From NCBI GenBank assembly GCA_002455915.1, contig DKLU01000228.1, forward strand, positions 378 through 22,861: a stretch of DNA of 22,484 nucleotides, in the 5' to 3' direction. A program made the translations under genes and the position numbers. The stretch comes from Chryseobacterium sp. UBA6632. Lineage in GTDB: Bacteria > Bacteroidota > Bacteroidia > Flavobacteriales > Weeksellaceae. The notes under the pieces were generated by a model that was not told where the DNA came from, did not search any database, and worked only from the letters and a program-made list of their open reading frames with translations. This document shows, in pieces, positions 20,001-22,484 of the stretch (its first letter is position 1; each line of letters begins with the position of its first letter).

Positions 20001-22484
20001 CCTTCAGTTCCAAATTGTTGCTTTTAATGATGTTCAGACAGAAAGTGTTGATTTAAAAATTAAAAGTACAGAACAGCCTTTAAAGATTGAAACAGTAACT
20101 TTCAGAGACAAATTAGAACCTAATTCCAAAGAAAAATGGTCTGTAAAAGTTTCAGGAAGTGATAAAGAAAAGATGAATGCTGAGGTTTTGGCGAATATGT
20201 ATGATATGTCTCTGGATCAATTTGCGGTAAACAGCTTCAACTGGCAAAGGCTTTATACACCTTATGCCATTGTTTCATCGTACGATATGAGACAAAGTCT
20301 TTATTCAAAATATTACGAAAAAAGATCGAAATATTTCAATGGAAATTATGTGGAAGTTCCTCAGTTTAATTGGTTTGATAACGAATTGGTTTATTCTCAG
20401 TTGCTAAGAGGAAAAGCTGCTGGAATTAATGTAAGAGGTTTTTCAAATGTTGCTCCAGTTGCAGCACCCGCTATGAGAATGAAAAAAGAAGCCATGGTGG
20501 ATGATGCTGCCATAGATATTTTAGCTTCGGGAAGACAATTGAGCGAACAGGAAAAAGCGGAATATACGGATCAGCTAGATCAAGATTCATCAGATAAAAT
20601 TCCTGTTCGTCAGAATTTAAATGAAACCGCTTTTTTCTATCCTGGTCTTAAAACAGATTCCGAAGGAAATGTAAGCTTTGAATTCACTTCTCCCGAAGCA
20701 TTAACGAAATGGAAATTGATGTTCTTAGCTCACACCAAAGACGCACGAACTGCCACATTACAAAAAGAAGTGGTAACTCAGAAAGAATTTTCAGTTACTC
20801 CCAATTATCCTAGATTTTTAAGAGAAGGTGATGAACTGAATCTTCAATCAAAATTATCAAACTTAACGAGCAAAAAATTAAATGGTTCGGCACAATTGCA
20901 GATTTTGGACGCTTTTACGAATGAAGATATTTCAGAAAAATTCGGATTGAGCACATTAACAGCCGTTTCAGGGTATAATAAAGAACAGGCTTTTTCGGTT
21001 GATGAAAATGGAAATTCTGTTTTAACATGGAAAGTGAAAGTTCCGAATAATGTGTCTTCGATTATTTTAAAAATCGTTGCAAAAGCCGGACAATATTCTG
21101 ACGGCGAGCAAAAAGCAGTTGCCATTCTTCCGAACAGAATGTTGGTGACCGATGCACTTCCGATTTTTGTAAAAGAAGGCGAAACGAAAACTTTTGAATT
21201 AGAAAATCTAAAAAATTCCAATTCATCAACGATTTCTAACGTTTCAAATACATTGGAGCTGACGACCAATCCGATTTGGGAGATTATGTTTGCGCTTCCA
21301 AGTCTGAAAAATGACCCTAATAATTCTGCCGATGTTATCTTCAATAAATGGTTTGCTGATGTTTTAGCTTCAGAAATTTTTAAAGCTAATCCGAAAATGA
21401 AAACCGTTTTCGAAGAATATCAGAATAAAGGATTACTCAATTCAAATCTTGAAAAAAATCAGGAGCTTAAACAGTTATTGTTGGATGAAACACCTTGGGT
21501 TTTGGAAAGTAAAAATGAAGGCGAACAAATGGCAAAATTAGCCTTGCTGTTTGATGTGAACACGATGAAAAATTCCATCAATCAGGATTGGGATGATTTC
21601 AAAAAACTGCAGAATCCGGATGGTGGTTTCTCTTGGTATCAGGGATATCCTAGTTCATATTCAACCTCATTGTATATTCTTAAAAATTTAGGAAAAATTA
21701 ATTCTTGGTTGAAAGGTAATGTGAAAGATTACCAAAGTTCTGAACAGGCGGAATTGGTGAAAAACTTAATTGGATATATTGATAATGAAATGGGTAAATA
21801 TTATGATTCGAATGAAAAAAATGTCTGGACAAACTGGTCATTGGATTATTTGGACACGAGAAATTACTGGGAAAAAGAATATCCACTGAGAGGAAAAGGA
21901 GCTTCTTTAAAATCTTTGATTAAACAAAAAGCAAAAACAGCAAAATTAACGGATTTTACCTTCTTTGGATTGCATCGCGCGGCTTTGTTAATGAATGATT
22001 ACGGCTTAAAAGACGTTTCAGATAAAGTATTGAATTACTTAAAAGAAACTTCGGTAGACTCAAAAACACAGGGTGTTTATTGGAAACAAAATCTGGATGG
22101 CTGGGGCTGGTTTAGCTCAAAAGTGGTGAATCAGGCAGGTGCTTTGGAAGTATTTAATAAGCTAAAACCAAACGATCAAAAGTTCATTGAAGACATGAAA
22201 ATCTGGCTGATTACTCAAAAAGAGGTTAATTCGTGGGGAACTTCAAGAGGCACTTCAGAGGTTATTTTTACGATTTTAAATTCAGGAAAATCATGGACGA
22301 GTGCTGAAAGTGATAAAGCAACCATCGTTTGGGGCGGAAAAGAATTGCAACCACAAACTCAGGCCACGGGATATGTGAAATCTGCTGTAAAATCTGATAT
22401 TTTAAATAAAAACCTTGCGACTGTTACGGTAACAAAACCTGGTGCGGGAATTGTTCAGGGAGGATTGTTCTGGCAATATTATGA
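17065..22484 (+). CDS. Alpha-2-macroglobulin family protein, copy 2 (partial at window end)
   Basis: The open frame from the ATG at 17065 runs 1806 codons to the window edge without a stop. By comparison with copy 1 about 150 residues are missing. It starts within the stop codon of copy 1 (TAATG), so translation is probably coupled. A signal peptide ending IQA-QKYY (residues 20-23) directs export. The layout follows copy 1: helical N-terminus, MG2 hallmark TDRAIYRPGQTVYFKV near 546, a bait-position segment from Trp1103 to Arg1182, RQNLNETAFFYP at 1182, then the helical domain. No CxEQ thioester is present; the visible mature cysteines are a pair in ENCNFNQC. The bait segment contains LLRGKAAGINVRGFS (1113-1127), resembling the TonB-receptor plug signature. 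A protease-related envelope role is inferred from family. Confidence 0.9.
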   Translation, partial: MKYIKFLTLILCLSIFGRIQAQKYYDDQWKKVEENSKKGTYKSNLPIILDIQKQAMKENNTLQLIRSLKSEFSILNTTSDDEQNNAASSFFTKIQNAEKQLKGDDKIVFKVLANGFFMDYYQQNSWKVNGRTNLNSQDVAQIETWSKLDFKNYLTKNFQELDQQTSEMKKVALSKYKDLFSNTKDITYFPTLADWYELKKVNFFSDNQLFTKNELAENRKTIDAIFDGLIARNTGNSKLYFMHQKLEENCNFNQCKDKLEQLKNLVKSNTEGDYKVLVMEQIMSQLISKKEQKAALEIASQAKAQYPKSPFIENIKNIEEQIKVPTLNFRYEQQTQPNLPIHFVVDHKNVSEFSLNIYEVKDDFTLFMQYAGNSYSDLFNTIKKNLVRKEVFQLTDAKDYQNNSTSLEIKPLPSGVYIAEYNVTGNENDKRQNFYFLVSNHKIIYQSKSGGELNSTQLKLVNSENGKPIINENLTFYEYTNGKSLTKTQGKTDANGIFTLPSKNYYVKYLVQQPKTNDYQFINVYREYYADRNPNKETRTQAQIFTDRAIYRPGQTVYFKVINTKINKETESVASGLKQKITLKDANYQEVTSQDFTTNDFGSYHGSFVLPKGKLNGRFTLETDGGTGGYKDIRVEEYKRPKFEVTFEPVKGDYKYGQTIELKGKAMMFSGVALSNTTVDYEIKKHNIRWRYFSWYPQNNDNENSILGEVKTNQKGEFTIQLDLKKDENVEGIQIDNYEINASVTDINGETQSADTNLKVASVSHYIKTDEIENTFSDNNLKLKVETKNYNEQDVKKPYQVKLTKLQEPDRIFRQNFKTVIQDQPKYSKAEFYSKFPHDFYDKNDELKNWKTEKVIITKTQQPSSDLDLGKLEAGTYQLELYNIEGKDTIRTSQNFSVWDKKSLQPNQKTFLTVLDPKNEFSRGEKAKVYVYSVIPDALVTVFIQNGSGKTTSEVHQFKNGMLEYSVEIPKDPSVSTLNLQFQIVAFNDVQTESVDLKIKSTEQPLKIETVTFRDKLEPNSKEKWSVKVSGSDKEKMNAEVLANMYDMSLDQFAVNSFNWQRLYTPYAIVSSYDMRQSLYSKYYEKRSKYFNGNYVEVPQFNWFDNELVYSQLLRGKAAGINVRGFSNVAPVAAPAMRMKKEAMVDDAAIDILASGRQLSEQEKAEYTDQLDQDSSDKIPVRQNLNETAFFYPGLKTDSEGNVSFEFTSPEALTKWKLMFLAHTKDARTATLQKEVVTQKEFSVTPNYPRFLREGDELNLQSKLSNLTSKKLNGSAQLQILDAFTNEDISEKFGLSTLTAVSGYNKEQAFSVDENGNSVLTWKVKVPNNVSSIILKIVAKAGQYSDGEQKAVAILPNRMLVTDALPIFVKEGETKTFELENLKNSNSSTISNVSNTLELTTNPIWEIMFALPSLKNDPNNSADVIFNKWFADVLASEIFKANPKMKTVFEEYQNKGLLNSNLEKNQELKQLLLDETPWVLESKNEGEQMAKLALLFDVNTMKNSINQDWDDFKKLQNPDGGFSWYQGYPSSYSTSLYILKNLGKINSWLKGNVKDYQSSEQAELVKNLIGYIDNEMGKYYDSNEKNVWTNWSLDYLDTRNYWEKEYPLRGKGASLKSLIKQKAKTAKLTDFTFFGLHRAALLMNDYGLKDVSDKVLNYLKETSVDSKTQGVYWKQNLDGWGWFSSKVVNQAGALEVFNKLKPNDQKFIEDMKIWLITQKEVNSWGTSRGTSEVIFTILNSGKSWTSAESDKATIVWGGKELQPQTQATGYVKSAVKSDILNKNLATVTVTKPGAGIVQGGLFWQYY
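20371..20610 (+). other. Divergent bait-region segment of A2M copy 2 (TonB-plug-like)
   Basis: At the site where copy 1 has its calcium motif, copy 2 reads LLRGKAAGINVRGFSN at 1113-1128. This resembles the LxGxxxGxxVRG pattern of TonB-dependent-receptor plug domains. An Ala/Met/Lys stretch and an acidic, Gln/Ser-rich linker follow. It is far too short for a whole plug domain. Confidence 0.6.
22445..22484 (+). repeat. 40-bp block identical to A2M copy 1
   Basis: This partner of 16566-16605 runs to the last base of the window. Exact identity over 40 bases, where the paralogues otherwise vary at synonymous sites, could reflect strong constraint or recent gene conversion. Confidence 0.9.

Noticed and set aside
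20844..21344. Long antisense open frame of 166 codons, with a similar antisense frame at 15163-15483 in copy 1
   Set aside because: The two antisense frames resemble each other only because the sense A2M sequences are paralogous. No start context or independent domain is seen.

Overview
The window looks like a chromosomal segment of a Flavobacteriia-type Bacteroidetes, probably Chryseobacterium or a close relative. The evidence is low GC content, promoter-like boxes of the Bacteroidetes form TAnnTTTG with an upstream TTG/TTTG, an RecF-DciA(DUF721) pair, tandem alpha-2-macroglobulin (A2M) genes with a Bacteroidetes flavour, and an intergenic element carrying CTTTGCGT motifs. The genus is inference. 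No IS element, phage gene or CRISPR array is visible.

Region 1 (1-5100) is a plus-strand lipid or head-group metabolism cluster. It holds a patatin-fold protein whose catalytic Ser and Asp both appear substituted, a short-chain dehydrogenase/reductase (SDR), a PAP2/dual-specificity phosphatase fusion (E. coli YnbD type) and an alpha/beta-hydrolase/methyltransferase fusion (YnbC type). The last three genes are tightly packed (19-bp overlap, then a 4-bp gap). The cluster ends in a strong hairpin that also serves the convergent tRNA-Arg(ACG) gene. The YnbD gene contains three perfect DnaA-box 9-mers at exact 12-bp spacing, and a fourth perfect box lies in the patatin-like gene.

Region 2 (5100-9013) contains the tRNA, a BtuF-type metal/cobalamin-binding lipoprotein without transporter partners, the monofunctional peptidoglycan glycosyltransferase MtgA, and a multi-pass membrane protein of the family called 'site-specific recombinase' (COG4389 type). 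Region 3 (8991-11149) is a minus-strand operon: a degenerate UbiA-like membrane protein, recF and dciA, spaced by 2-3 bp. Its likely promoter lies partly inside the first codons of the divergent A2M gene.

Region 4 (11168-22484) holds two very large tandem A2M-family genes joined by a TAATG stop/start overlap. The second runs off the window. Both lack the thioester cysteine motif. They align closely except at the bait-region position, where copy 1 carries a cysteine-bracketed thrombospondin type-3-like calcium motif and copy 2 carries a short stretch resembling the TonB-receptor plug signature. This swap of unrelated modules at one site in adjacent paralogues is the strongest candidate here for something not well described. 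The second is the tRNA-Arg elbow, where the near-universal G19-C56 pair reads A19-U56.

The genes share a cell-envelope theme (lipid processing, murein polymerisation, periplasmic lipoprotein and A2M proteins), interrupted by a replication/repair pair (RecF, DciA).
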